Source: Sanderia malayensis
Taxonomy: Eukaryota; Cnidaria; Scyphozoa; Semaeostomeae; Pelagiidae
Direction: 5' to 3'
Assembly (NCBI GenBank): GCA_013076295.1
Contig: RQOL01000389.1
Location: forward strand, 62,001 to 126,000
Length of the DNA stretch: 64,000 bases
Positions 24,601-38,541 of the stretch are shown in pieces. Each line of letters starts with the position of its first letter. Within the stretch, counting starts at the first letter, position 1. The notes beneath the pieces are model-generated. The model saw only the letters and a list, made by a program, of their open reading frames with translations. It ran no database searches and was not told the origin of the DNA. The position numbers and the translations under genes are program-made.

Positions 24601-27600
24601 AGCTGTATTAAGGTGGATTCATGCGTAAATTGTGGGAATGAATGTTAATATCACGGAAAAAAAGTAAAAAAGGTGTAATTCAATCAGTCAGGATTAGCTG
24701 TATTAACGTGGATTCATGTGTAATTTGTGGGAATGAAAGTCAAAATCACGGAAAAAAGTAAAAAAGGTGTGTTTCAATTAGTCAGCTTTAAATGTTTATA
24801 AAGTCCATTTATGTGTCAATTGTGGGAATTAATTTTAATATCACGGAAAACAAGTAAAAGGAGTGTATTTCAATCAGTCAGTTTTCCCTGTATTTACGTT
24901 TATTTATGTGTAAATTGTGGGAATAAATGTTAATATCACGGAAAAAAGTGAAAAGGGTGAATTTCAATCAGTCAACTTTACCTGTATTAACGTGGATTCA
25001 CATGTAAATTGTGGGAATGAATGTTAATATCAAGGAAAATAAGTAAAAAAGGTGTATTTTAATCAGTCAGTTTTACATTTTTATAAAGTCAATTCATGTG
25101 TAAATTGTAGGAATTAATGGTAATATCACGGAAAAAAGTAAAAAGGGTGAATTTCAATCAGTCAATTTTAGCTGTATTAAAGTGGATTCATGTCTAAGTT
25201 GTTGGAATGAATGTTAATATCACGGAAAACAAGTAAAAAGAGTGAATTTCAATCAGTCAGTTTTTCCTGTATTTACGTTAATTCATGTGTAAATTGTGGG
25301 AATGAATGTTAATATCACGGAAAAAAGTGAAAAGGATGAATTTCAATCGGTCAATTTTACCTGTATTAACGTGGATTCATATGTAAATTGCGGGAATGAA
25401 TGTTAATATCACGGAAAACAAGTAAAAATGGTGTATTTCAATCAGTCAGTGTCACCTGTTTTTACTTATTTCCCGTGAAATTGTGGAAAGAATTTAAATT
25501 ACGAAATGATGTAAAAAAGGTGTAATTCAATCAATCAGTTTCCCCTGTATTTACGTCAATTCATGTGTAAATTGTGGGAATGAATGTTAATATCACGCAA
25601 CAAAAGTAAAAAGGGTGTATTTCAATCGTCAATTTTAGCTGTATTACCGGGGATTTCTGCGTAAATTGTGGGAATGAATGTGAATATCACTTAAAACAAG
25701 TAAAAGAGTGTTTTTCAATCAGTCAGTGTTAGCTGTATTAACGTGAGTTCATGTGTAATTTGTGGGAATGAACGTCAATATCACGGAAAAAAGTAAAAAA
25801 GGTGTATTTCAATTAGTCAGTTTTAAATGTTTATAAAGTCGATTTATGTGTCAATTGTGGGAATTAATTTTAATATCACGGAAAACAAGTAAAAGGAGTG
25901 TATTTCAATCAGTCAGTTTTCCCTGTATTTACGTTTATTTATGTGTAAATTGTGGGAATAAATGTTAATATCACGGAAAAAAGTGAAAAGGGTGAATTTC
26001 AATCAGTCAACTTTACCTGTATTAACGTGGATTCACATGTAAATTGTGGGAATGAATGTTAATATCAAGGAAAATAAGTAAAAAAGGTGTATTTTAATCA
26101 GTCAGTTTTACATTTTTATAAAGTCAATTCATGTGTAAATTGTAGGAATTAAGGTAATATCACGGAAAAAAGTAAAAAGGGTGAATTTCAATCAGTCAAT
26201 TTAGCTGTATTAAAGTGGATTCATGTCTAAGTTGTTGGAATGAATGTTAATATCACGGAAAACAAGTAAAAAGAGTGAATTTCAATCAGTCAGTTTTTCC
26301 TGTATTTACGTTAATTCATGTGTAAATTGTGGGAATGAATGTTAATATCACGGAAAAAAGTGAAAAGGGTGAGTTTCAATCAGTCAATTTTACCTGTATT
26401 AACGTGGATTCATATGTAAATTGCTGGAAAGGAATGTTAATATCACGGATAACATGTAAAATGGTGTATTTCAATCAGTCAGTTTTCCCTGTATTTACGT
26501 TAATTCATGTGTAAATTGTGGGAATGAATGTTAATATCACAGGAAAAAGTAAAAAGGGTGAATTTCAATCAGTGAATTTTAGCTGTATTAACGTGGATTC
26601 ATGTGTAAAATGTGGGAATGAATGTAAATATCCCAGTAAACAAGTAAAAAAGGTGTATTTCAATCAGCCACTTTTACCTGTATATAAAGTCAATTCATGT
26701 GTAAATTGTGGGAATTAATGTTAAAATCACGGAAAACAAGTAAAAAAAGTGTAATTCAATCAGTCAGGACTAGCTGTATTTAAGTGGATTCATGTGTAAA
26801 TTGTGGGAATGAATGTTAATATAACGGAAAGCAAGTAAAAATGGTGTTGTTCAATCAGTCCGTTTTACATGTATATAAAGTCATTTATGTGTAAAGTGTG
26901 GGAATTAATGTTACTTTCACGGAAAACAAGTAAAAATGGTGCATTTCAATCAGCCAGTGTCACCTGTTTTTACGTTATTTCCCGTGGAAATTGTGGGACA
27001 GAATTTTAAAATTACGGAAATGATGTAAAAAAGGTGTAATTCAATCAATCAGGATTAGCTGTATTAAGGTGGATTGATGTGTAAGTTGTGCGAATGAATG
27101 TTAATATCACGGATAACATGTAAAAATGGTGTATTTCAATCAGTCAGTTTTCCCTGTATTTACGTTAATTCATGTGTAAATTGTGGGAATGAATGTTAAT
27201 ATCACAGAAAAAGTAAAAAGGGTGAATTTCAATCAGTGAATTTTAGCTGTATTAACGTGGATTCATGTGTAAAATGTGGGAATGAATGTAAATATCCCAG
27301 TAAACAAGTAAAAAAGGTGTATTTCAATCAGCCACTTTTACCTGTATATAAAGTCAATTCAAGTGTAAATTGTGGGAATTAATGTTAAAATCACGGAAAA
27401 AAAGTAAAAAAAGTGTAATTCAATCAGTCAGGACTAGCTCTATTTATATGGATTCATGTGTAAATTGTGGGAATGAATGTTAATATAACGGAAAGCAAGT
27501 AAAAATGGTGTTGTTCAATCAGTCCGTTTTACATGTATATATAGTCAATTTATGTGTAAAGTGTGGGAATGAATGTAAATATCCCAGAAACAAGTAAAAA

Positions 27601-30600
27601 AGGTGTATTTCAATCAGCCACTTTTACCTGTATATAAAGTCAATTCATGTGTAAATTGTGGGAAAGGATTTTGAAATCACGGAAAAGATGTAAAAAAGGT
27701 GTAATTCAATCAATCAGGATTCGCTGTATTAAGGTGGATTCATGTGTAAATTGTGGGAATGAATGTTAATATCACGGAAAAAAGTGAAAAGGATGAATTT
27801 CAATCTGTCCATTTTACCTGTATTAACGTGGATTTATGTGTAAATTGTGGTAATGAATGTTAATATCACGGAAAACAAGAAAAAAAGGTGTATTTCAATC
27901 AGTCAGTTTTACATGATTATAAAGTCAATTCATGTGTAAATTGTGGGAATGAAAGTTAATATCACGGAAAACAATTGAAAAAGGTGTATTTCAATTAGTC
28001 AGGTTTAGCTCTATTAACGTAGATTCATGTGTAAATTGTGGGAAAGAATGTTAATATAACGGAAAAAAGTAAAAAGGGTGCATTTCAATCACTTAATTTT
28101 AGCTGCATTAACGTGGATTCCTGTCTAAATTATGGGAATGAATGTTAATATCACAGAAAACAAGTAAAAGGAGTGTATTTCAATCAGTCAGTTTTCCCTG
28201 TATTTACGTTAATTTATGTGTAAATTGTGGGAATAAATGTTAATATCACGGAGAAAAGTGAAAAGGGTGAATTTCAATCAGTCAACTTTACCTGTATTAA
28301 CGTGGATTCACATGTAAATTGTGGGAATGAATGTTAATATCACGGAAAATAAGTAAAAAGGTGTATTTAATCAGTCAGTTTTACATGTTTATAAAGTCAA
28401 TTCATGTGTAAATTGTAGGAATTAATGTTAATATCACGGAAAACAAGTAAAAAAGTGTATTTCAATTAGTCAGGTTTAGCTTTATTAACGTAGATTCATG
28501 TTTAAATTGTGGGAATGAATGTTAATATCACGGAAAACAAGTAAAATGTGTCAGTCAATGATCAGATTAGCTGTCTTAACGTGGATTCATGTGTAAATTG
28601 CGGCAAAGAATGTTAATATACGGAAAACAAGTAAAAAAGGTGTATTTCAATCAGTCAGTTTTCCCCTGTATTTACGTCAATTCATGTGTAAATTGTGGGA
28701 ATGAATGTTAATATCACGCAACAAAAGTAAAAAGTGTGTATTTCAATCAGTCAGTTTTACATGTTTATAATGTCAATTCATGTGTAAATTGTGGGAATTA
28801 ATTTTAATATAACGGAAAACAAGTAAAAAAGGTGTATTTCAATCAGTCAGTTTCCCCTGTATTTACGTCAATTCATGTGTAAATTGTGGAATGAATGTTA
28901 ATATCACGCAACTAAAGTGAAAAGGGTGTATTTCAATCAGTCCTTTTTACATGTTTATAATGTCAATTCATGTGTAAATTGTGGCAATGAATGTTAATAT
29001 AACGGAAAAAAGTTAAAAAGGTGTATTTCAATCAGTCAGTTTACATGTTTATAAGGTCAATTCATGTGTAAATTGTGGGAATTAATGTTAATATCACGGA
29101 AAACAAGTAAAAATGGTGTAATTCAATCAGTCAGTTTTCCCTGTATTTACGTTAATTCATGTGTAATTTGTGAGAATGAATGTTAAATCACGGAAAAAAG
29201 TAAAAAGGGTGAATTTCAATCAGTCAATTTTAGCTGTATTAAAGTGGATTCATGTCTAAGTTGTTGGAATGAATGTTAATATCACGGAAAACAAGTGAAA
29301 AGAGTGTATTTCAATCAGTCAGCTTTTCCTGTATTTACGTTAATTCATGTGTAAATTGTGGGAGTTAATGTTAAAATCACAGAAAACAAGTAAATAAAGT
29401 GTAATTCAATCAGTCAGGACTAGCTGTATTATGGTGGGTTCATGCGTAAATTGTGGGAATGAATGTTAATATCACGGAAAAAAGGTAAAAAAGGTGTAAT
29501 TCAATCAGTCAGGATTAGCTGTATTAACGTGGATTCATGTTTAATTTGTGGGAATGAAAGTCAAAATCACGGAAAGAAGTAAAAAAGGTGTGTTTCAATT
29601 AGTCAGCTTTAAATGTTATAAAGTCAATTCACGTGTAAAGTGTGGGAAAGAATGTTAAAATTACGGAAAACATTTAAAAAAGGGGTAATTCAATCAGTCA
29701 GGATTAACTGTTTTAACGTGGATTCATGTGTAATTTGTGAGAATGAATGTTAAAATCACGGAAAAAGTAAAAAGGGTGAATTTCAATCAGTCAATTTTAG
29801 CTGTATTAAAGTGGATTCATGTCTAAGTTGTTGGAATGAATGTTAATATCACGGAAAACAAGTAAAAAGAGTGAATTTCAATCAGTTAGTTTTTCCTGTA
29901 CTTACGTTAATTCATGTGTAAATTGTGGGAATGAATGTTAATATCACGGAAAACAAGTAAAAATGGTGTAATTCAATCAGTCAGTTTTCCCTGTATTTAC
30001 GTTAATTCATGTGTAATTTGTGAGAATGAATGTTAAAATCACGGAAAAAAGTAAAAAGGGTGAATTTCAATCAGTCAGTTTTCCCTGTATTTACGTTAAT
30101 TCATGTGTAAATTGTGGGAATGAATGTTAATATCACAGGAAAAAGTAAAAAGGGTGAATTTCAATCAGTCAATTTTAGCTGTATTAAAGTGGATTCATGT
30201 CTAAGTTGTTGGAATGAATGTTACTATCACGGAAAACAAGTGAAAAGAGTGTATTTCAATCAGTCAGCTTTTCCTGTATTTACGTTAATTCATGTGTAAA
30301 TTGTGGGAGTTAATGTTAAAATCATAGAAAACAAGTAAATAAAGTGTAATTCAATCAGTCAGGACTAGCTGTATTAAGGTGGATTCATGCGTAAATTGTG
30401 GGAATGAATGTTAATATCACGGAAAAAAAGTAAAAAAGGTGTAATTCAATCGGTCAGGATTAGCTGTATTAACGTCGATTCATGTCTAATTTGTGGGAAT
30501 GAAAGTCAAAATCACGGAAAAAAGTAAAAAAGGTGTGTTTCAATTAGTCAGCTTTAAATGTTTATAAAGCCAATTCACGTGTAAAGTGTGGGAAAGAATG

Positions 30601-32346
30601 TTAAAATTACGGAAAACAATTAAAAAAGGGGTAATTCAATCAGTCAGGATTAACTGTTTTAACGTGGATTCATGTGTAATTGTGAGAATGAATGTTAAAA
30701 TCACGGAAAAAAGTAAAAAGGGTGAATTTCAATCAGTCAATTTTAGCTGTATTAAAGTGGATTCATGTCTAAGTTGTTGGAATGAATGTTAATATCACGG
30801 AAAACAAGTAAAAAGAGTGAATTTCAATCAGTCAATTTTAGCTGTATTAAAGTGGATTCATGTCTAAGTTGTTGGAATGAATGTTAATATCACGGAAAAC
30901 AAGTAAAAATGGTGTATTTCAATCAGTCAGTTTTCCCTGTATTTACGTTAATTCATGTGTAATTTGTGGGAATGAACGTCAATATCACGGAAAAAAGTAA
31001 AAAAGGTGTTTTTCAATTAGTCAGTTTTAAATGCTTATAAAGTCGATTTATGTGTCAATTGTGGAATTAATTTTAATATCACGGAAAACAAGTAAAAATG
31101 GTGTTATTCAATCAGTCAGTTTGCCCAGTATTTTCGTCAATTCATGTGTAAATTGTGGGAATCAATGTTAATATCACGGAAAACAAGTAAAAATGGTGCA
31201 TTTCAATCAGTCAGTTTTACCTGTATCTAAAGTTAATTCATGTTTAAATTGTGGGAATTAATGTTAAAATCGCTGAAAACAAGTAAAACAAGGGTATTTG
31301 AATCGGTCAGGACTAGCTGTGTTAAGGTGGTTTCATGTGTAAATTGTGGGAATGAATGTTAATATCACGGAAAAAAGTAAAATGGGTGTATTTCAATCAG
31401 TCAGTTTTCATGTATTTAAAGTCAATTCATCTGTAAATTGTGGGATTGAATGTTAACATCAAGGAAGAAAAGGAAAAAGGGTGTATTTCAATCGTCAACT
31501 TTAGCTGTATTACTGGGGATTTCTGCGTAAATTGTGGGAATGAATGTTAATATCACGGAAAACAAGTAAAAATGGTGTATTTCAATCGGTCGGTTTTCTC
31601 TGTGTTAACATGGATTCATGTGTAAATTGTAGGAATGAATGTTAATATAACGGAAAACAAGTGAAAAAAGTGTATTTCAATAAGTCAGTTTTACATGTAT
31701 CTAAGTCAATTAATGTGTAAATTTTGGGCATGAATGTTAATATCACGGAAAAAAAGTAAAAATGGTGCATTTCAATCAGCCAGTGTCACCTGTTTTTACG
31801 TTAATTCGTGTGTAAATTGTGGGAAAGAATTTTAAAATCACGGAAAAGATATAAAAAAGGTGTAATTCAATCAATCAGGATTCGCTGTATTAAGGTGGAT
31901 TCATGTGTAAATTGTGGGAATGAATGTTAATATCACGGAAAACAAGTAATTAAGGTGTACTTTACTCAGTCTAATGAACTGTATTATCGTGGATTCATGT
32001 GTAAATTGTGGGAATGAATGTAAATTTCACGGAAAAAAGTAAAAGAGGTGCATTTCAATCAGTTAATTTTAGCTGCATTAACGTGGATTCCTGTCTAAAT
32101 TATGGGAATGAATGTTAATATCACAGAAAACAAGTAAAAGGAGTGTATTTCAATCAGTCAGTTTTCCCTGTATTTACGTTAATTTATGTGTAAATTGTGG
32201 GAATAAATGTTAATATCACGGAAAAAAGTGAAAAGGGTGAATTTCAATCAGTCAATTTTACCTGTATTAACGTGGATTCATATGTAAATTGCTGGAATGA
32301 ATGTTAATATCACGGATAACATGTAAAAATGGTGTATTTCAATCAG
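18607..32346 (+). repeat. Mosaic satellite without a simple higher-order period
   Basis: Tandem A and B monomers throughout. Recognisable shared blocks include a monomer with TGTAAATATCCCAGTAAAC (19710, 21140, 23980, 26630, 27295) that removes the usual TGTTAATATCAC. Others are the variant GTGAATATCACTTAAAAC (21803, 25682), and the class B monomer GTGTCACCTGTTTTTACG (18715, 21470, 22700, 26958, 31785). A private AATGATAAAATC variant near 21225 recurs at 43295 and 47270. No gene, RNA or foreign insertion is seen. Confidence 0.88.
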
Positions 32347-33291
32347 TCAGGATTAACTGTTTTAACGTGGATTCATGTGCAATTTGAGAGAATGAATGTT
32401 AAAATCACGGAAAAAAGTAAAAAGGGTGAATTTCAATCAGTCAATTTTAGCTGTATTAAAGTGGATTCATGTCTAAGTTGTTGAAATGAAAGTTAATATC
32501 ACGGAAAACCAGTAAAAAGAGTGAATTTCAATAAGTCAGTTTTTCCTGTATTTACGTTAATTCATGTGTAAATTGTGGGAATGAATGTTAATATCACGGA
32601 AAAAAGTGAAAAGGGTGAATTTCAATCAGTCAATTTTACCTGTATTAACGTGGATTCATATGTAAATTGCTGGAATGAATGTTAATATCACGGATAACAT
32701 GTAAAAATGGTGTATTTCAATCAGTCAGGATTAACTGTTTTAACGTGGATTCATGTGTAATTTGTGAGAATGAATGTTAAAATCACGGAAAAAAATAAAA
32801 AGGGTGAATTTCAATCAGTCAATTTTAGCTGTATTAAAGTGGATTCATGTCTAAGTTGTTGGAATGAATGTTAATATCACGGAAAACAAGTAAAAAGAGT
32901 GAATTTCAATCAGTCAGTTTTTCCTGTACTTACGTTAATTCATGTGTAAATTGTGGGAATGAATGTTAATATCATGGAAAAAAGTGAAAAGGGTGAATTT
33001 CAATCGGTCAATTTTACCTGTATTAACGTGGATTCATATGTAAATTGCGGGAATGAATGTTAATATCACGGAAAACAAGTAAAAATGGTGTATTTCAATC
33101 AGTCAGTTTTCCCTGTATTTACGTTAATTCATGTGTAAATTGTGGGAATGAATGTTAATATCACAGGAAAAAGTAAAAAGGTTGAATTTCAATCAGTGAA
33201 TTTTAGCTGTATTAACGTGGATTCATGTGTAAAATGTGGGAATGAATGTAAATATCCCAGTAAACAAGTAAAAAAGGTGTATTTCAATCAG
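32347..33291 (+). repeat. Tandem 10-monomer unit, copy 1 (~945 bp)
   Basis: The rare variant AATTTGAGAGAATG occurs at 32381 and again at 33326, a spacing of 945 bp or ten monomers. The monomers between are in the same order in the next unit. These include GGATAACATGTAAAAATGG and a class A monomer with GGATTAACTGTTTTAACG. Confidence 0.78.
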
Positions 33292-34050
33292 TCAGGATTA
33301 ACTGTTTTAACGTGGATTCATGTGTAATTTGAGAGAATGAATGTTAAAATCACGGAAAAAAGTAAAAAGGGTGAATTTCAATCAGTCAATTTTAGCTGTA
33401 TAAAAGTGGATTCATGTCTAAGTTGTTGGAATGAAAGTTAATATCACGGAAAACAAGTAAAAAGAGTGAATTTCAATAAGTCAGTTTTTCCTGTATTTAC
33501 GTTAATTCATGTGTAAATTGTGGGAATGAATGTTAATATCACGGAAAAAAGTGAAAAGGGTGAATTTCAATCAGTCAATTTTACCTGTATTAACGTGGAT
33601 TCATATGTAAATTGCTGGAATGAATGTTAATATCACGGATAACATGTAAAAATGGTGTATTTCAATCAGTCAGGATTAACTGTTTTAACGTGGATTCATG
33701 TGTAATTTGTGAGAATGAATGTTAAAATCACGGAAAAAAATAAAAAGGGTGAATTTCAATCAGTCAATTTTAGCTGTATTAAAGTGGATTCATGTCTAAG
33801 TTGCTGGAATGAATGTTAATATCACGGAAAACAAGTAAAAAGAGTGAATTTCAATCAGTCAGTTTTTCCTGTACTTACGTTAATTCATGTGTAAATTGTG
33901 GGAATGAATGTTAATATCACGGGAAAAATGAAAAGGATGAATTTCAATCGGTCAATTTTACCTGTATTAACGTGGATTCATATGTAAATTGCGGGAATGA
34001 ATGTTAATATCACGGAAAACAAGTAAAAATGGTGTATTTCAATCAGTCAG
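33292..34050 (+). repeat. Tandem 10-monomer unit, copy 2 (partial)
   Basis: This follows the preceding unit monomer by monomer as far as the TTGCGGGAATGAATG monomer near 33990. At about 34050 it changes to CAGTTTCCCCTGTATTTACG instead of CAGTTTTCCCTG. About eight of the ten monomers are therefore retained. Confidence 0.75.
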
Positions 34051-35884
34051 TTTCCCCTGTATTTACGTCAATTCATGTGTAAATTGTGGGAATGAATGTT
34101 AATATCACGCAACAAAAGTAAAAAGGGTGTATTTCAATCGTCAATTTTAGCTGTATTACCGGGGATTTCTGCGTAAATTGTGGGAATGAATGTGAATATC
34201 ACTTAAAACAAGTAAAAGAGTGTTTTTCAATCAGTCAGTGTTAGCTGTATTAACGTGAGTTCATGTGTAATTTGTGGGAATGAACGTCAATATCACGGAA
34301 AAAAGTAAAAAAGGTGTATTTCAATTAGTCAGTTTTAAATGTTTATAAAGTCGATTTATGTGTCAATTGTGGGAATTAATTTTAATATCACGGAAAACAA
34401 GTAAAAGGAGTGTATTTCAATCAGTCAGTTTTCCCTGTATTTACGTTTATTTATGTGTAAATTGTGGGAATAAATGTTAATATCACGGAAAAAAGTGAAA
34501 AGGGTGAATTTCAATCAGTCAACTTTACCTGTATTAACGTGGGATTCACATGTAAATTGTGGGAATGAATGTTAATATCAAGGAAAATAAGTAAAAAAAG
34601 GTGTATTTTAATCAGTCAGTTTTACATGTTTATAAAGTCAATTCATGTGTAAATTGTAGGAATTAAGGTTAATATCACGGAAAAAAGTAAAAAGGGTGAA
34701 TTTCAATCAGTCAATTTTAGCTGTATTAAAGTGGATTCATGTCTAAGTTGTTGGAATGAATGTTAATATCACGGAAAACAAGTAAAAAGAATGAATTTCA
34801 ATCAGTCAGTTTTTCCTGTATTTACGTTAATTCATGTGTAAATTGTGGGAATGAATGTTAATATCACGGAAAAAGTGAAAAGGGTGAGTTTCAATCAGTC
34901 AATTTTACCTGTATTAACGTGGATTCATATGTAAATTGCTGGAATGAATGTTAATATCACGGATAACATGTAAAAATGGTGTATTTCAATCAGTCAGTTT
35001 TCCCTGTATTTACGTTAATTCATGTGTAAATTGTGGGAATGAATGTTAATATCACAGGAAAAGTAAAAAGGGTGAACTTCAATCAGTGAATTTTAGCTGT
35101 ATTAACGTGGATTCATGTGTAAAATGTGGGAATGAATGTAAATATCCAGTAAACAAGTAAAAAAGGTGTATTTCAATCAGCCACTTTTACCTGTATATAA
35201 AGTCAATTCATGTGTAAATTGTGGGAATTAATGTTAAAATCACGGAAAACAAGTAAAAAAAGTGTAATTCAATCAGTCAGGACTAGCTGTATTTAAGTGG
35301 ATTCATGTGTAAATTGTGGGAATGAATGTTAATATAACGGAAAGCAAGTAAAAATGGTGTTGTTCAATCAGTCCGTTTTACATGTATATAAAGTCAATTC
35401 ATGTGTAAATTGTGGGAATTAATGTTACTTTCACGGAAACAAGTAAAAATGGTGCATTTCAATCAGCCAGTGTCACCTGTTTTTACGTTATTTCCCGTGG
35501 AAATTGTGGGACAGAATTTTAAAATTACGGAATGATGTAAAAAGGTGTAATTCAATCAATCAGGATTAGCTGTATTAAGGTGGATTGATGTGTAAGTTGT
35601 GCGAATGAATGTTAATATCACGGATAACATGTAAAAATGGTGTATTTCAATCAGTCAGTTTTCCCTGTATTTACGTTAATTCATGTGTAAATTGTGGGAA
35701 TGAATGTTAATATCACAAGAAAAAGTAAAAAGGGTGAATTTCAATCAGTGAATTTTAGCTGTATTAACGTGGATTCATGTGTAAAATGTGGGAATGAATG
35801 TAAATATCCCAGTAAACAAGTAAAAAAGGTGTATTTCAATCAGCCACTTTTACCTGTATATAAAGTCAATTCAAGTGTAAATTG
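34051..35884 (+). repeat. Satellite linking two higher-order domains
   Basis: A and B monomers in the order also seen at about 25540-27370: ATTACCGGGGATTTCTGCG, GTGAATATCACTTAAAAC, GTTTATTTATGTG, ATATCAAGGAAAATAAG and on to GGATAACATG. It is a further long-range copy at an offset of about 8.5 kb. No other content is seen. Confidence 0.75.
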
Positions 35885-38541
35885 TGGGAATTAATGTTAA
35901 AATCACGGAAAAAAAGTAAAAAAAGTGTAATTCAATCAGTCAGGACTAGCTCTATTTATATGGATTCATGTGTAAATTGTGGGAATGAATGTTAATATAA
36001 CGGAAAGCAAGTAAAAATGGTGTTGTTCAATCAGTCCGTTTTACATGTATATATAGTCAATTTATGTGTAAAGTGTGGGAATGAATGTAAATATCCCAGA
36101 AAACAAGTAAAAAAGGTGTATTTCAATCAGCCACTTTTACCTGTATATAAAGTCAATTCATGTGTAAATTGTGGGAAAGGATTTTGAAATCACGGAAAAG
36201 ATGTAAAAAAGGTGTAATTCAATCAATCAGGATTCGCTGTATTAAGGTGGATTCATGTGTAAATTGTGGGAATGAATGTTAATATCACGGAAAAAAGTGA
36301 AAAGGATGAATTTCAATCTGTCCATTTTACCTGTATTAACGTGGATTTATGTGTAAATTGTGGTAATGAATGTTAATATCACGGAAAACAAGAAAAAAAG
36401 GTGTATTTCAATCAGTCAGTTTTACATGATTATAAAGTCAATTCATGTGTAAATTGTGGGAATGAAAGTTAATATCACGGAAAACAATTGAAAAAGGTGT
36501 ATTTCAATTAGTCAGGTTTAGCTCTATTAACGTAGATTCATGTGTAAATTGTGGGAAAGAATGTTAATATAACGGAAAACAAGTCAAAAAGGTGTATTTC
36601 AATCATTCCGTTTCCCCTGTATTTACGTCAATTCATGTGCAAATTGTGGGAAAGAATGCTAATATCACGCAACAAAAGTAAAAAGGGTGTATTTCAATCA
36701 GTCAATTGTAGCTGTATTAACGGGGATTTCTGCGTAAATTGTGGGAATGAATGCTAATATCACGGAAAACAAGTAAAAAGGGTGTATTACAATCAGTTAA
36801 TTCTAGCTGTATTAACGTTAATTCAGGTGTAAATTGTGGGAATGAATGTTAATATCACGGGAAAAAGTAAAAAGGGTGAATTTCAATCAGTCAATTTTAG
36901 CTGTATTAAAGTGGATTCATGTCTAAGTTGTTGGAATGAATGTTAATATCACGGAAAACAAGTGAAAAGAGTGTATTTCAATCAGTCAGCTTTTCCTGTA
37001 TTTACGTTAATTCATGTGTAAATTGTGGGAGTTAATGTTATAATCACAGAAAACAAGTAAATAAAGTGTAATTCAATCAGTCAGGACTAGCTGTATTAAG
37101 GTGGATTCATGCGTAAATTGTGGGAATGAATGTGAATATCACTTAAAACAAGTAAAAGAGTGTTTTTCAATCAGTCAGTGTTAGCTGTATTAACGTGAGT
37201 TCATGTGTAATTTGTGGGAATGAACGTCAATATCACGGAAAAAATTAAAAAAGGTGTATTTCAATTAGTCAGTTTTAAATGTTTATAAAGTCGATTTATG
37301 TGTCAATTGTGGGAATTAATTTTAATATCACGGAAAACAAGTAAAAATGGTGTTATTCAATCAGTCAGTTTGCCCAGTATTTTCGTCAATTCATGTGTAA
37401 ATTGTGGGAAGCAATGTTAATATCACGGAAAACAAGTAAAAATGGTGTATTTCAATCAGTCAGTTTTACCTGTATATAAAGTTAATTCATGTTTAAATTG
37501 TGGGAATTAATGTTAAAATCGCTGAAAACAAGTAAAACAAGGGTATTTGAATCGGTCAGGACTAGCTGTGTTAAGGTGGTTTCATGTGTAAATTGTGGGA
37601 ATGAATGTTAATATCACGGAAAAAAGTAAAATGGGTGTATTTCAATCAGTGAGTTTTCATGTATTTAAAGTCAATTCATCTGTAAATTGTGGGATTGAAT
37701 GTTAACATCAAGGAAGAAAAGGAAAAAGGGTGTATTTCAATCGTCAACTTTAGCTGTATTACTGGGGATTTCTGCATAAATTGTGGGAATGAATGTTAAT
37801 ATCACGGAAAACAAGTAAAAATGGTGTATTTCAATCGGTCGGTTTTCTCTGTGTTAACGTGGATTCATGTGTAAATTGTAGGAATGAATGTTAATATAAC
37901 GGAAAACAAGTGAAAAAAGTGTATTTCAATAAGTCAGTTTTACATGTATCTAAGTCAATTAATGTGTAAATTTTGGGCATGAATGTTAATATCACGGAAA
38001 AAAAGTAAAAATGGTGCATTTCAATCAGCCAGTGTCACCTGTTTTTACGTTAATTCGTGTGTAAATTGTGGGAAAGAATTTTAAAATCACGGAAAAGATA
38101 TAAAAAAGGTGTAATTCAATCAATCAGGATTCGCTGTATTAAGGTGGATTCATGTGTAAATTGTGGGAATGAATGTTAATATCACGGAAAACAAGTAATT
38201 AAGGTGTACTTTACTCAGTCTAATGAACTGTATTATCGTGGATTCATGTGTAATTTGTGAGAATGAATGTTAAAATCACGGAAAAAGGTAAAAAGGGTGA
38301 ATTTCAATCAGTCAGTTTTTCCTGTATTTACGTTAATTCATGTGTAAATTGTGGGAATGAATGTTAATATCACGGAAAAAAGTGAAAAGGGTGAATTTCA
38401 ATCGGTCCATTTTACCTGTATTAACGTGGATTCATATGTAAATTGCTGGAATGAATGTTAATATCACGGATAACATGTAAAAAATGGTGTATTTCAATCA
38501 GTCAGTTTTCCCTGTATTTACGTTAATTCATGTGTAAATTG
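35885..38541 (+). repeat. 2657-bp higher-order repeat, copy 1 (28 monomers)
   Basis: The unit starts with GTGGGAATTAATGTTAAAATC followed by the rare GACTAGCTCTATTTATATGG. The marker monomer GTGGGAAAGAATGTTAATATAACGG lies at 36551 and recurs at 39208 and 41865, exactly 2657 bp apart each time. Two adjacent monomers at about 37130-37250 (GTGAATATCACTTAAAAC and neighbour) differ in type from the corresponding monomers in copies 2 and 3, although the length is unchanged. Confidence 0.9.
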